From: Oceanidesulfovibrio indonesiensis
Lineage (GTDB): Bacteria > Desulfobacterota > Desulfovibrionia > Desulfovibrionales > Desulfovibrionaceae
Direction of reading: 5' to 3'
Assembly: GCF_007625075.1 (NCBI RefSeq)
Contig: NZ_QMIE01000009.1
Span: forward strand, 1-64,000
DNA: 64,000 nucleotides
Shown: positions 53,150 to 61,871 of the stretch, piece by piece
Numbering within the stretch: the first letter of the stretch is position 1
Layout of the letters: each line of letters starts with the position of its first letter
Made by a program: the position numbers and the translations under genes
Notes under the pieces: model-generated
Database searches by the model: none
What the model was told of the DNA's origin: nothing
What the model saw: the letters and a program-made list of their open reading frames with translations, nothing else

Positions 53150-54244
53150 TTATACGTTGAACAGGAAGTGCACCACGTCGCCGTCCTGCACCACATAATC
53201 CTTGCCCTCCACGCGGAGCACGCCGGCGGAGCGGCACGCAGCTTCGGATCCGTACTTGATGTAGTCCTCGAAGGAGATGACCTCCGCGCGGATGAAGCCG
53301 CGTTCGAAGTCCGTGTGGATGACGCCCGCAGCCTGCGGCGCTCTGGCTCCGCGGGTCACTGTCCAGGCGCGCACTTCCTTGGGCCCGGCGGTGAGGAAGC
53401 TGATGAGCCCGAGGGTCTTGTAACCGGTGCGGATGACCTGCTCCAGGCCGCCGGCAGTGACGCCGTACTCGGTGAGGTACTCGGCCTGCTCTTCCTCGGT
53501 GAGGCCCAGGAGCTCCTCCTCCATGCGCGCGCAGATGCGCACCACCTCGGCCCCGCGCGTTTCGGCGTGTTCGCGCACACGGGTCACCAGCTCGGGCTCT
53601 TCCGTCAGGCCTCCCTCGTCCACGTTGGCGCAGTAGATTACGGGTTTTGCCGTGAGCAGAGCCAGTTCCCTGAGCTGCTTGGCCATGTCTTCGTTGGGCG
53701 GGGTGTAGGTGGCTACCGGTTCACCGCCGGCGATGTGGTCGCGCAGCACCTGGAGCTGGTCCGCCAGGGTGGCGGCTTTCTTGTCGCCGCGCTGTTTACG
53801 GGTGCGCTCCAGCTTGTTTTCCACGGCTTGCAGGTCGGCAAGCAGCAATTCAGTTTCGATTGTCTCGATGTCGCGGATGGGGTCCACGGAGCCGTCCACG
53901 TGCGCCACGTCGCCGTCCTCGAAGCAGCGGACCACATGGAGAATGGCAGTGGATTCGCGGATATTGGCGAGAAACTTGTTGCCGAGCCCCTCACCCTTGG
54001 ACGCGCCGCGCACCAGGCCGGCGATGTCCACGAAGTTCACCGTGGCGTAAATGGTTTTGGCCGGCTTGAGGAGCTTTTCCAGAGCATCCACGCGGGCGTC
54101 CGGAACGGGTACGACGGCCTTGTTCGGCTCGATGGTGCAGAAGGGATAATTCGCGGCCTCGGCGTTCTGGGCCTTGGTCAGCGCGTTGAACAGGGTGGAT
54201 TTGCCCACGTTGGGCAGTCCGACAATGCCGATATCGAGAGCCAT
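53150..54244 (-). CDS. ychF: YchF/OLA1 ribosome-associated ATPase
   Basis: 364 residues, usual length. G1 is [14 protein letters not shown]; the effector and G3 region [23 protein letters not shown] follows; the ATP-favouring specificity loop NVDE replaces NKxD. The C-terminal TGS-like domain ends with [19 protein letters not shown]. The protein binds ribosomes and catalase in other bacteria and affects translation or stress response. Single gene with its own terminator. Confidence 0.95.
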   Translation of the reverse strand: MALDIGIVGLPNVGKSTLFNALTKAQNAEAANYPFCTIEPNKAVVPVPDARVDALEKLLKPAKTIYATVNFVDIAGLVRGASKGEGLGNKFLANIRESTAILHVVRCFEDGDVAHVDGSVDPIRDIETIETELLLADLQAVENKLERTRKQRGDKKAATLADQLQVLRDHIAGGEPVATYTPPNEDMAKQLRELALLTAKPVIYCANVDEGGLTEEPELVTRVREHAETRGAEVVRICARMEEELLGLTEEEQAEYLTEYGVTAGGLEQVIRTGYKTLGLISFLTAGPKEVRAWTVTRGARAPQAAGVIHTDFERGFIRAEVISFEDYIKYGSEAACRSAGVLRVEGKDYVVQDGDVVHFLFNV

Positions 54245-54675
54245 GGGTGCTTCCTTTGGCGAGGTCTTTGTGGATGGAAAGAAAGGCGCCGGTCACGCCA
54301 ACGTGTGCACGGTCCGTACAGCGAGGCGCGGTGGTCGTCAAGTCCACGGGAATCGTGTGCAGCGCGGAGTATTCAATAAAAAATGCATCAGCATAAATCG
54401 ACATAAACCCACAAAGGCCCCTGTGGGACGATGTAAAGGCACACAACATTCTAAAATATTTGAACTAGTGTAGACATGGAAGAAAAATTCAGATAAATTC
54501 CAGAAAAAGTCTAGAGGAATCTGCGAGCCCAGACGAGATACGCGGTGTGCCTCCAGCCGCTGCCGTCATTTCGGCTTGCAGCAGACCGCCTGCCGGACCG
54601 TGTGAAATTGTTCCGACGCGCCCATCGAGTCCGGTCCGGCGGGCGGTCATTCCAGAAAAAGCAAGGAGCAGTCGC
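54245..54675. other. divergent intergenic region
   Basis: About 430 bp between ychF and the zinc-ribbon-PilZ gene. It is AT-rich at about 54370-54530. No gene and no clear repeats are seen; promoters for both flanking genes are expected. Confidence 0.45.
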
Positions 54676-55158
54676 ATGGCAACGGTTCTTTCGTTTTCCA
54701 AGGCGTACTGTCAGGCCTGCGGCCACGAACGCAGAGTCCCTGCGGCGATGCACGGACTGGAAGCGCGGTGCCCGCACTGCAAGCAAACAGCCAAGGTGCT
54801 TGTGGGCGAGCCTCATGAGCGGCGCGGCCACGACCGCCACGAGGTGGCCTGTTCCAGCGTGCGTCTCGGCCCGTTCCTCGGCGAGCTGCCGCTCGTCGAT
54901 ATCGGCGCGGGCGGCGTCTCCTTCGATGCCAGCACCAGCGGCTTTCAATTCCGCGCCGGCGACAGCCTGCGCATGGAGATCGTCCACCGCGAAACGGTTC
55001 TTGCCAGCGATATCGATGTCGTTGTCGTGCGGGTCGAGGGATCGCGTGTTGCGTGCAGCGTGCGCGAGGACGATCCCGGCTCCGAGGCGCTCATCAACGC
55101 GTGCGTCTACACTATGCGATTCCGCGAGCATGCCGCGCAGCTCAGGCAGATCGCATAG
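54676..55158 (+). CDS. single zinc-ribbon plus PilZ-domain protein
   Basis: 160 residues from the ATG at 54676 (AAGGAG 9 nt ahead). A zinc ribbon (YCQACGHERRVPAAMHGLEARCPHCK, reported by its Cys at about 12, 15, 32 and 35) leads into a PilZ barrel. The barrel has RRGHDRHEV as its arm and the D-x-G-x-G-G motif VDIGAGGVSF. It is a short version of the five-ribbon protein at 13750. Function unknown; cyclic-di-GMP response is inferred. Confidence 0.75.
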   Translation: MATVLSFSKAYCQACGHERRVPAAMHGLEARCPHCKQTAKVLVGEPHERRGHDRHEVACSSVRLGPFLGELPLVDIGAGGVSFDASTSGFQFRAGDSLRMEIVHRETVLASDIDVVVVRVEGSRVACSVREDDPGSEALINACVYTMRFREHAAQLRQIA

Positions 55159-55212
55159 CTCCCCGGCGAATCAGACAGTACAGCCTGTGCAGGGTGGAAG
55201 GGCAGTTCCAGC

Positions 55213-55965
55213 CTATTGCTGCATCTCGTCATCCGGCCGTTCTGTTTGCAACGTTCTGTCGGAAGGCGCCGGCACCATTACAAGGCTCAGGTAGTGCGGC
55301 CGATCCGGGGCTTCATCCAGCCGCGCGTGTACGGTCTCGCCGTCATGTCCCACCAGGGATGCGAACCGCGCGCGCTCGGCCATGCCTTCCTCCTGCAGTA
55401 CCCTGCGAATCATCCCGAATCCCTTGTACGCCTTGAGGATCACCAGGTTCTCAGCGCAATGGAGCGTGGACCGCAGCGTTTCCTCGTCGGCCACGCCGGA
55501 GAGTACGGCCAGGCTTTCGCCTCCGGCGGCGAGCATGGTGCGCGTACGCGCCGCTGCGGCCTGCATGGAGGTGATGCCGGGCACGACCTCTATCGGGATG
55601 TCCGGGAAATCGCGCTCCAGTTCCCGCGCCACGTAGGCGAAGGTGGAGTAGAGCATGGGATCGCCGAGCGTGATGAAAGCGCCGCTCTTTCCGGAGCGCA
55701 GATAATCGGCTATGCGCGCGGCGTTGGAGCGCCAGGCCTCGGCAAGAACTCCCTTGTCCCGTGTCATGGGAAATCCGAGGCGTTCCACGTCCGCGCCATC
55801 CTTCAGGTGCGGGGTTACGATGTCGAGCGCGATGGAATGGTCGTTCTTGGTGGAGGCGGCCGCGAATATCCGGTCCGCCTGGCCGAGGACTTCCACGGCG
55901 CGCAGAGTCAGAAGTTTGGGGTCGCCGGGGCCGACGCCCACACCATATAGAGTGCCCCAGGTCAT
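55213..55965 (-). CDS. cobI: CobI/CbiL precorrin-2 C20-methyltransferase
   Basis: 250 residues. The opening GTLYGVGVGPGDPKLLTLRAVEVL is the SAM-binding start of the cobalamin methyltransferases. GDPMLYSTFAYVARELE and VVPGITSMQAAAARTR identify the C20-methylating enzyme of corrin-ring synthesis. Last gene of the B12 operon, 4-nt overlap with the gene before. Both oxygen-dependent and anaerobic forms look alike; an anaerobe implies the CbiL reaction on cobalt-precorrin-2. Confidence 0.92.
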   Translation of the reverse strand: MTWGTLYGVGVGPGDPKLLTLRAVEVLGQADRIFAAASTKNDHSIALDIVTPHLKDGADVERLGFPMTRDKGVLAEAWRSNAARIADYLRSGKSGAFITLGDPMLYSTFAYVARELERDFPDIPIEVVPGITSMQAAAARTRTMLAAGGESLAVLSGVADEETLRSTLHCAENLVILKAYKGFGMIRRVLQEEGMAERARFASLVGHDGETVHARLDEAPDRPHYLSLVMVPAPSDRTLQTERPDDEMQQ

Positions 55966-56870
55966 GGCGCTTCTCCTGTGTTCTTGAATGATTGCGGATA
56001 CAGAATCGCGGCAAGCTCCTCCACGGCGTCCACGCTGCGCGGACCGGGCCGGGAGAACATTTTTTCGTCCACCATATGGACGCGGCCGCTTTTAATGGCG
56101 GCGAGCGTGCGGAAGTGCGGTCGCTCGCCTGGCGGCAGGGGATTCGGATTCATGGGCCCCTGCTGCACGAGGTAGACGTTCGGGTCGAGCCGCAGCAGCT
56201 CTTCTTCGCTCAGGCGGACCAGTTTGCGGCCGGAGTCCACGCAGTTGAGGCCGCCGGCTGCGCGGATCACGTCGTGGACCATGGAGCCGCTGCCCACGGC
56301 GAGGAGGTTCGGATACCGGACTTCGTAGAATACGGAAGGGTGGTTCGTGTGCCCGGCTATGGCCTGGGCGACGTTGTCCAGCCGCTCGCGCATGGATTCG
56401 ACGAGTCCGGCGGCGGCCTGCTCGGCCCCCAGCAGTACGCCAATGCGCTCGATGGCCGAGAACAGCCCTTCGAAATCATGGATATCGAAGATCGCCACGG
56501 TAATGCCGCGGGCGCTCAAGGCGGCTACAGCCTCCTCGGCTCCGGCGCGGCGTCCGGCCATCTGGAACACGACGTCCGGACGCAGGCTCACGATGAGTTC
56601 CACGTTCGGTCGCATGTGGGTGCCGATGGAGGGCAGCGCGGCGATTTCCGGGGGCTCGTGGTCTGCGCGGGTGCGGGCAACGAGCAGGTCCATGAGGCCC
56701 ATGCCGGCGATGATCTCGTTGAACGCGCCGTACAGACCGATGACGCGGTCGGCTGGCTGGTCGAGCGTCACCTCGCGGCCTGCGTCGTCCACAATGGATG
56801 TCTGGGCGAACACGGTCAGGGGCGCTAAAGCAGCGCAAGCAATGAAGAAAGCGATGAAGAAATTACGCAT
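55962..56870 (-). CDS. btuF: BtuF-type periplasmic cobalamin/metal-complex binding protein
   Basis: 302 residues with a signal peptide (about 1-22, ending VFAQT). The class III binding fold is shown by SIVDDAGREVTLDQPADRVIGLYGAFNEIIAGMG and the SLRPDVVFQ helix start. It has a GKKL-like ligand loop at SGRKLVRLS. It could equally serve a siderophore, but the operon with cobI and cbiK under a cobalamin riboswitch argues for B12 or a cobalt corrinoid. Overlaps the ATPase gene by 8 nt. Confidence 0.8.
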   Translation of the reverse strand: MRNFFIAFFIACAALAPLTVFAQTSIVDDAGREVTLDQPADRVIGLYGAFNEIIAGMGLMDLLVARTRADHEPPEIAALPSIGTHMRPNVELIVSLRPDVVFQMAGRRAGAEEAVAALSARGITVAIFDIHDFEGLFSAIERIGVLLGAEQAAAGLVESMRERLDNVAQAIAGHTNHPSVFYEVRYPNLLAVGSGSMVHDVIRAAGGLNCVDSGRKLVRLSEEELLRLDPNVYLVQQGPMNPNPLPPGERPHFRTLAAIKSGRVHMVDEKMFSRPGPRSVDAVEELAAILYPQSFKNTGEAP

Positions 56871-57648
56871 CGGCAGGCACCAGGCAGCATTGCGGCGCGC
56901 CCGTCACTGGGTGGGCGAACACGGTGAGCGTCGTATCGTATATGGTTGAAAGGTTCGATTCGGTGAAGACCTCGGCCGTGGGGCCGTCCAGCACGATGCG
57001 GCCGTTCTGCATGAAAACGAGACGGGAGCAGTAGAGCGCCGCGAGGTTGAGATCGTGGATAGCCGATATGACGGTGGCGCCGGCGCGATGCCTGGCGCGG
57101 AGCAGGTCGTGTATGTGCAGCTTGTGGGCCACGTCCAACCCGGATGCGGCCTCGTCCAGGAGGAGCACGGCGTTCTGCTGCGGGCACTGGGCGAAAGCCC
57201 GGGCAATGGCGGCGCGTTGGAGTTCGCCGCCTGAAAGGCCGCCGGCAAAACGCTCGGCCAGGTGCGCCGTGGCGGTCTCGCGCATGGCTGTTTCGGCCGC
57301 CTCGTCATCCTCGGCGCCGTAGCCGGCAAGGAATCCCAGGTGCGGGTAGCGGCCCATGAGCACGAATTCGCGCACGGTCAGGTCGTGGCTCGGCTCGATG
57401 TGCTGGGGCACGGCGGCCATGCGGCGGGCGCGTTCCTTGGCCGGCAGGGCATGCACGTCTGCGCCGTCCAGCAGCACCCGGCCGGATTCTGGTATGAGCA
57501 CGCCGGAAATGGCCAGGAGCAGGGTTGTCTTTCCGGAACCGTTGGGGCCGAGCAGGCCGACCATCTCTCCGCGGGACACAGCGAGGCTCACGTCCGCCAG
57601 CACGGTGCGGCGGCCGTAGCCGCAGCGCAGATTCTCCACCCGTATCAT
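56863..57648 (-). CDS. btuD: BtuD/FecE-type ABC transporter ATPase
   Basis: 261 residues from the ATG at 57648; the frame is open much further but reads as shadow. Walker A is GPNGSGKTT, the signature is LSGGELQRAAIARAF, Walker B is VLLLDEA and the switch is IHDLNLA. The FepC/BtuD class drives class II importers. Four-nt overlap with the permease gene and eight with the binding protein show a tight operon. Confidence 0.9.
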   Translation of the reverse strand: MIRVENLRCGYGRRTVLADVSLAVSRGEMVGLLGPNGSGKTTLLLAISGVLIPESGRVLLDGADVHALPAKERARRMAAVPQHIEPSHDLTVREFVLMGRYPHLGFLAGYGAEDDEAAETAMRETATAHLAERFAGGLSGGELQRAAIARAFAQCPQQNAVLLLDEAASGLDVAHKLHIHDLLRARHRAGATVISAIHDLNLAALYCSRLVFMQNGRIVLDGPTAEVFTESNLSTIYDTTLTVFAHPVTGAPQCCLVPADA

Positions 57649-58724
57649 GCGGATTCCCTTCGCATGCGACGGGCCAGCAGCACGCAGAAGAAGGGACCGC
57701 CGAACAGTGCGGTGACCACGCCTACGGGCAATTCCGCCCCGCCGGGAAGCACTATGCGTGCAAGTACGTCCGACCATAGCAGCAGCAGTCCGCCAACCAA
57801 TGCCGAGACGAAAAGCAACGGCCGATGCGCGCCGCCGATGGCCAGCCGGACCAGGTGCGGGACCACGAGGCCCACGAAGCCGATGATGCCGGAAACGGCC
57901 ACAGCCGCCGCGGCGGCGAAACTCGCGCCGAACAGGAGCAGCAGCCTCGATCGGCCGACATTGACGCCGAGCTGGCTCGCCTGGGTGTCGCCCAGGGCGA
58001 GTATGTCCAGTTCTTTGGACAACAGGAGCACGACGGCCGTGCCGATCGCAGCGTATGGGGCGAAGAGGACGACATGCGACCAGCCCCGGCCCTGGAAGCT
58101 GCCCATGATCCAGAACACAATGGCGCTCACCGCTTCCTCGTCCAGGGATTTCACGAAGGCGATGCATGCCGAAAGGAACGTGGTGACCACGATACCGGCC
58201 AGCACCAAGGTTTCTCGCCGAAACGGGCCGGCGAGCCGGCCCAGCATGAGCACCACGGCGAGCGCCGCAAGGCTGCCGGCAAATGCCGCCAGGGGCAGCA
58301 CCGTGAGTCCAGTGCCGGCGAGGAGCGAGCCGGTGAGCCCGAAATGGATGGCGATTGCCGCACCGAAGGCCCCGCCGCTGGAGACGCCCAGAGTGAAGGG
58401 GTCGGCCAGCGGGTTGCGCAGCACGCCCTGATATGCAGCGCCGGCCACGGCGAGCACCGCGCCGGCCAGCCAGGCGAGCACCGCCCGGGACAACCGGATG
58501 TCCAGCACGACAATGCGCGACGTCTCATCCACTGCGCCTGAGCCGGTGAGCACGCCCCAGACCGTGGCGGCAGGCACATGGTACGGCCCGAGCATGCACG
58601 CAGCGAGGATGGAGGCAGCGCTGAGCGCGAGGGCGCCCGTCCCCAGCACGAGCCCGCGCGACAAGACGCCGCCGCGATGGGGCGAACGTCTGCTGGGAGG
58701 GCTCGTGCGCAGGGGAGAGGTCAT
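57645..58724 (-). CDS. btuC: BtuC/FecCD-type ABC permease
   Basis: 359 residues, about ten spans after a 25-residue cytoplasmic leader. FecCD signatures include RLSRAVLAWLAGAVLAVAGAAYQGVLRNPLADPFTLGVSSGG and the C-terminal IGFVGLVVPHLVRLAIGG. It forms the inner-membrane channel for cobalamin or a metal chelate. It starts 21 nt after cbiK. Confidence 0.92.
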   Translation of the reverse strand: MTSPLRTSPPSRRSPHRGGVLSRGLVLGTGALALSAASILAACMLGPYHVPAATVWGVLTGSGAVDETSRIVVLDIRLSRAVLAWLAGAVLAVAGAAYQGVLRNPLADPFTLGVSSGGAFGAAIAIHFGLTGSLLAGTGLTVLPLAAFAGSLAALAVVLMLGRLAGPFRRETLVLAGIVVTTFLSACIAFVKSLDEEAVSAIVFWIMGSFQGRGWSHVVLFAPYAAIGTAVVLLLSKELDILALGDTQASQLGVNVGRSRLLLLFGASFAAAAAVAVSGIIGFVGLVVPHLVRLAIGGAHRPLLFVSALVGGLLLLWSDVLARIVLPGGAELPVGVVTALFGGPFFCVLLARRMRRESA

Positions 58725-58745
58725 GCTGTCGTCTGTTTTTCTGGA

Positions 58746-59660
58746 CTATTGGAGCTGGTCGAACGCGGCGCGCAGGTGGTCCACCCAGATGTCTACAATG
58801 GGGTCGACCTCGGCGGTGCCGCGCAGCACGGGAACGGCGGTGATACCCTTGTCGGTCAGCACGGACTTCCAGGAGTCGGGCTCGTCTCCGGCCATATCGT
58901 TCATGGCGTGGTCGCCGGCCACGGACATGAAGGGGAGCAGATACGCCGTTTGGGGCTGTGCGTTTTCGAGTTCGGCCAGCACGTCGTCCAGAGTCGGATT
59001 GCCTGCCACTGTACCGACAAAGACGTTGGGGTCGCGCTTGCCGAGGTAGTGTTGCAGGGCGGCGTAGTATACGTCCGCCGGATGGTGGGTGCCGTGGCCG
59101 ATGAAGACGACGGCCTCGCCGGGGCTGCGCTTTTCGGGCAATGTGGCGATGAGCGCGTCCGCCGCCGCCGCGAGATCCTCCGACTTGGCGAGGAGGGGAT
59201 CGCCCACCACGATCTTCTTGATGCCTTTGGGCATGCCTCTGAAGGAATGGGCCGTCTGGACCAGGCCGTGGAATTCCTCACCGGGAATGGTGTGCAGGGA
59301 CTGCACGGCCACATGGGTGAATCCCTCGTCCATCATGGCGGCCAGTGCTTCGGCCGGGGATCGCAGCGTTTCGCCGGTCTCCTCGGCGATCTTTGCGCGG
59401 ATGGTCTTGGACGTGTACGCCCAGCGCACCTCCACACCCGGGAACGCGGCTTTGACTTTGGCGTCGATGTTGTCCAGGGCCTTGCGCGCTTCGGGAACGG
59501 ACGTGCCGAAAGCAACCAGCAGGATGCCGTGTTTGTCCGGCAACGAGCCGCCGTGCCCGGCAAAAGCGGGGGCAGGGGCGAACAGGGCCAGGCAGAGCAT
59601 GCCGGCGCAGAGGCCGAGGATGCGACGGGTTGCGTGGCGGAAGATGGATTGCGACGTCAT
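58746..59660 (-). CDS. cbiK: CbiK-type sirohydrochlorin cobaltochelatase, periplasmic form
   Basis: 304 residues from the ATG at 59660 (GGAGG ahead). A signal peptide (about 1-34, cleavage near AFA) sends it to the periplasm, as in Desulfovibrio CbiK-P. The fold markers are HGILLVAFGTSVPEARKALDNID, the catalytic His in VQSLHTIPGEEFHG and GHGTHHPAD for the metal. It inserts cobalt into sirohydrochlorin (a periplasmic haem or iron role has been proposed). First gene behind a B12 riboswitch, with uptake genes next in line. Confidence 0.9.
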   Translation of the reverse strand: MTSQSIFRHATRRILGLCAGMLCLALFAPAPAFAGHGGSLPDKHGILLVAFGTSVPEARKALDNIDAKVKAAFPGVEVRWAYTSKTIRAKIAEETGETLRSPAEALAAMMDEGFTHVAVQSLHTIPGEEFHGLVQTAHSFRGMPKGIKKIVVGDPLLAKSEDLAAAADALIATLPEKRSPGEAVVFIGHGTHHPADVYYAALQHYLGKRDPNVFVGTVAGNPTLDDVLAELENAQPQTAYLLPFMSVAGDHAMNDMAGDEPDSWKSVLTDKGITAVPVLRGTAEVDPIVDIWVDHLRAAFDQLQ

Positions 59661-59697
59661 GGTTTTCCTCCGGATTGTATCCGGGACTCGTTGGGGC

Positions 59698-59733
59698 AGA
59701 AAAACAAAACCCTCCCCTGAGTTCAGAGGAGGG
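59698..59733 (-). terminator. expression-platform terminator of the cobalamin riboswitch
   Basis: On the minus strand CCCTCCTCTG pairs with CAGGGGAGGG (4-nt loop), followed by TTTTGTTTTT. It lies between the riboswitch and cbiK and would stop transcription when B12 is bound. Confidence 0.85.
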
Positions 59734-59734
59734 C

Positions 59735-59975
59735 AGATACCGTTTTTCATGCCCGGGAGTTCGCTCGGCAAGAGTCCCGTTGCCGAGGCGACAACATCCT
59801 GAGTCCAGGCAGGTCTTCCGGCTCGCTCCGGTCCGGCCCGGCCTTCCCGGAGACATCTCCAGTGGCGCGCGTGGGCCGTCCTCGATAGTGTGGAGCTTAC
59901 GGCGGCGGGTCCGCTCCCGACTTACACGGGATTCCCTATTCTGCCCCGTTCGAAGGTTGTGCGCTCCGGCAGGGG
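59735..59975 (-). ncRNA. cobalamin (B12) riboswitch
   Basis: The B12 box reads AGCCGGAAGACCTGCC on the minus strand (59809-59824), against the consensus AGCCAGGAGACCTGCC. The core stretches GGGAATCCCGTGTAAGTC and GAGCGGACCCGCCGCC upstream match the conserved core of the class. It controls the cbiK-btuC-btuD-btuF-cobI operon through the terminator at 59698. The outer limits are approximate. Confidence 0.9.
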
Positions 59976-60123
59976 CCACCCGGACACGACGGTACTACCC
60001 CTGTTGGCGCACGTCGGTCAACAGGACTTGCGAAGCTGCAGGAGATCCCTGCAACGAGGGGCGATGGTTGACAGAATCGCCGCGGCCTGCCAAACCCCGT
60101 GCACTTTCGGGGAGAAAAAACCA

Positions 60124-61017
60124 ATGCAACGCGATACGCTGACTGCCGATCTTTTGCTTCTGCTCACGGCGCTCATCTGGGGCTTCGCCTTCGCCGCCCA
60201 GAGGATGGGCAACGAGTTCGTCGGACCGTTCACCTACAACGGCATCCGCTTCGCCCTGGGCGCGGTGTCTCTGGTGCCGGTCATCCGCTGGCTGGACAGG
60301 CGTTCCGTGGGCAAGCAGGTGGAGCAGGCGTTGAAGAAACCCTTCCCGTTCTGGGTCGCGGCGCTGCTGGCCGGTCTCGTGCTCTTCGGCGGCGCCAGCC
60401 TTCAGCAGGTGGCGCTCGTCTACACCACAGCGGGCAAGGCCGGATTCATCACCGGCCTGTACGTGGTCATCGTGCCCATCATCGGGCTTTTCCTGGGGCA
60501 GCACGCAGCAAAGGGCCACTGGTTCGGCGCGATGTGCGCGGTGCTCGGCCTGTATTTCCTCTCCGTTACGGATTCCTTCACCCTTGCGCCCGGCGACGGC
60601 ATGGTCCTTCTCGGCGCATTTTTCTGGGCCGGGCACGTGGTCATGCTTTCCTGGCTAGCCCCGCGGTTCGACGCCGTGCGACTGGCGTGCGGACAGTTCG
60701 TGGTCTGCGCGGTCATCCATCTGATCATCGCGTTCTTCACGGAAGAACTCACCATGGCCGGCCTGCGCGGTGCGGCATGGCCTATCATTTACGGCGGAGC
60801 TGTCTCGGTGGGCGTGGCCTACACTCTGCAGGTGGTGGCGCAGCGCCGCGCCAATCCGGCGCACGCCGCGGTGCTGCTCTCCATGGAGACAGTGTTCGCC
60901 GCCTTCGGCGGCTGGCTGTTCCTGAGCGAGACCCTGGGTCCGCGCGGGCTCATCGGCTGCGGCCTCATGCTAGCGGGCATGCTCGTGTCGCAACGGTCCG
61001 ATATGAAAGCATCCTGA
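60124..61017 (+). CDS. EamA/DMT-family exporter
   Basis: 297 residues from the ATG at 60124. Ten spans in two EamA halves; LIWGFAFAAQRMGNEFVGPFTYNGIRF at the start and SMETVFAAFGGWLFLSETLGPRG in the second half are typical. Related only distantly to the gene at 38348. Divergent from the riboswitch; its substrate could be related to the B12 operon, but nothing in the sequence proves it. Confidence 0.85.
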   Translation: MQRDTLTADLLLLLTALIWGFAFAAQRMGNEFVGPFTYNGIRFALGAVSLVPVIRWLDRRSVGKQVEQALKKPFPFWVAALLAGLVLFGGASLQQVALVYTTAGKAGFITGLYVVIVPIIGLFLGQHAAKGHWFGAMCAVLGLYFLSVTDSFTLAPGDGMVLLGAFFWAGHVVMLSWLAPRFDAVRLACGQFVVCAVIHLIIAFFTEELTMAGLRGAAWPIIYGGAVSVGVAYTLQVVAQRRANPAHAAVLLSMETVFAAFGGWLFLSETLGPRGLIGCGLMLAGMLVSQRSDMKAS

Positions 61018-61172
61018 AGAGCTGTCGGGATCTCCATACTGGATGGGTCGCCTGGGCCGGACAACAATCATGTTTCTTGCTCGTACGCATTGACCCTGGA
61101 CGTTCAGTACGCCGCGCCAGCGTGTCTTATGAGCAGTCTGCCGATGATTCTTTTTCCAGCGGTCAGCTGAGC
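61013..61172. repeat. repeat family II copy after the DMT gene
   Basis: Begins at the stop codon (GAAGAGCTGTCGGGA). It carries TACGCATTGACCCTGGACG and the tail CAGTCTGCC...GGTCAGCTGAGC, aligning with the copy at 31558. The rest of the gap up to 61406 shows no gene. Confidence 0.55.
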
Positions 61173-61406
61173 TTGCCAAGGCGCTTCGGGTATGAAATAG
61201 GGAAGCAGGGCGCATAATTAGAAGCTATCTCCGGAATGTTCTTCAGCTCCGTGACGGCGTCAGGCTCGCTTCTTTTCATAGCCGGACACTGTTCGGGGTC
61301 GATATTCCCTCAGCACAAGGTCGCCTTCCTTGTCGCCGATCATGATTGACCGGTTGAGATGGCTTCAGGTTGAATTCCACCCCCGCAGGTCCGGAGGCCT
61401 GAGCGC

Positions 61407-61871
61407 ATGTCTGCAACCCTCGTGTGGTTTCTCGTCGGCGTCGCCTTCCTGGTAGCGGAACTTATGGTTCCCGGGTTCATTCTGCTCTTTTTCGCCATGG
61501 GCAGTTGGTTCACCGCCGTGGTCCTGCTGTTTTTTCCCGAGTTGCCCGTCCAATGGCAGATCGCTGGATTCGTGGCGGCGTCCCTGGCGTTTCTGTTCAG
61601 CCTGCGCCGGGTCGCGATGCGCACCTTTTCCGGCACGCAGAGCCCTGAAGCGGGCGAGGAGGCCGACCCGATGGTTGGTCGCAACGCCATCGTGACCAAA
61701 CCCATCCTCCCCGGCCAGCCCGGCGAGGTCAAATGCATGGGCAGTTACTGGCGCGCCGAATCGACGGTGCCGCTGGACGCCGGCACGGCGGTGCGCGTGG
61801 CCGCCAGGCCCACGGCGGACGGTCTGACCCTGGAAGTCTATCCCCTTATTCCGGAGGCGAATGAGTCATGA
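61407..61871 (+). CDS. NfeD-family membrane protein
   Basis: 154 residues. Two or three hydrophobic segments (about 4-25, 28-45 and 48-65) are followed by an OB-fold domain (MVGRNAIVTKPILPGQPGEVKCMGSYWRAES). This is the short NfeD type that accompanies SPFH proteins and affects membrane quality control. Four-nt overlap with the paraslipin gene downstream. Confidence 0.85.
   Translation: MSATLVWFLVGVAFLVAELMVPGFILLFFAMGSWFTAVVLLFFPELPVQWQIAGFVAASLAFLFSLRRVAMRTFSGTQSPEAGEEADPMVGRNAIVTKPILPGQPGEVKCMGSYWRAESTVPLDAGTAVRVAARPTADGLTLEVYPLIPEANES

Noticed and set aside
52853-53198. Short frames on both strands in the AT-rich gap beside ychF
   Set aside because: No ribosome sites, they overlap the ychF terminator, and no protein-like pattern is seen.
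57262-58431. Long plus-strand frame opposite btuC-btuD
   Set aside because: Antisense to a well-supported ABC transporter operon, low-complexity Ala/Pro/Thr composition, no ribosome site.
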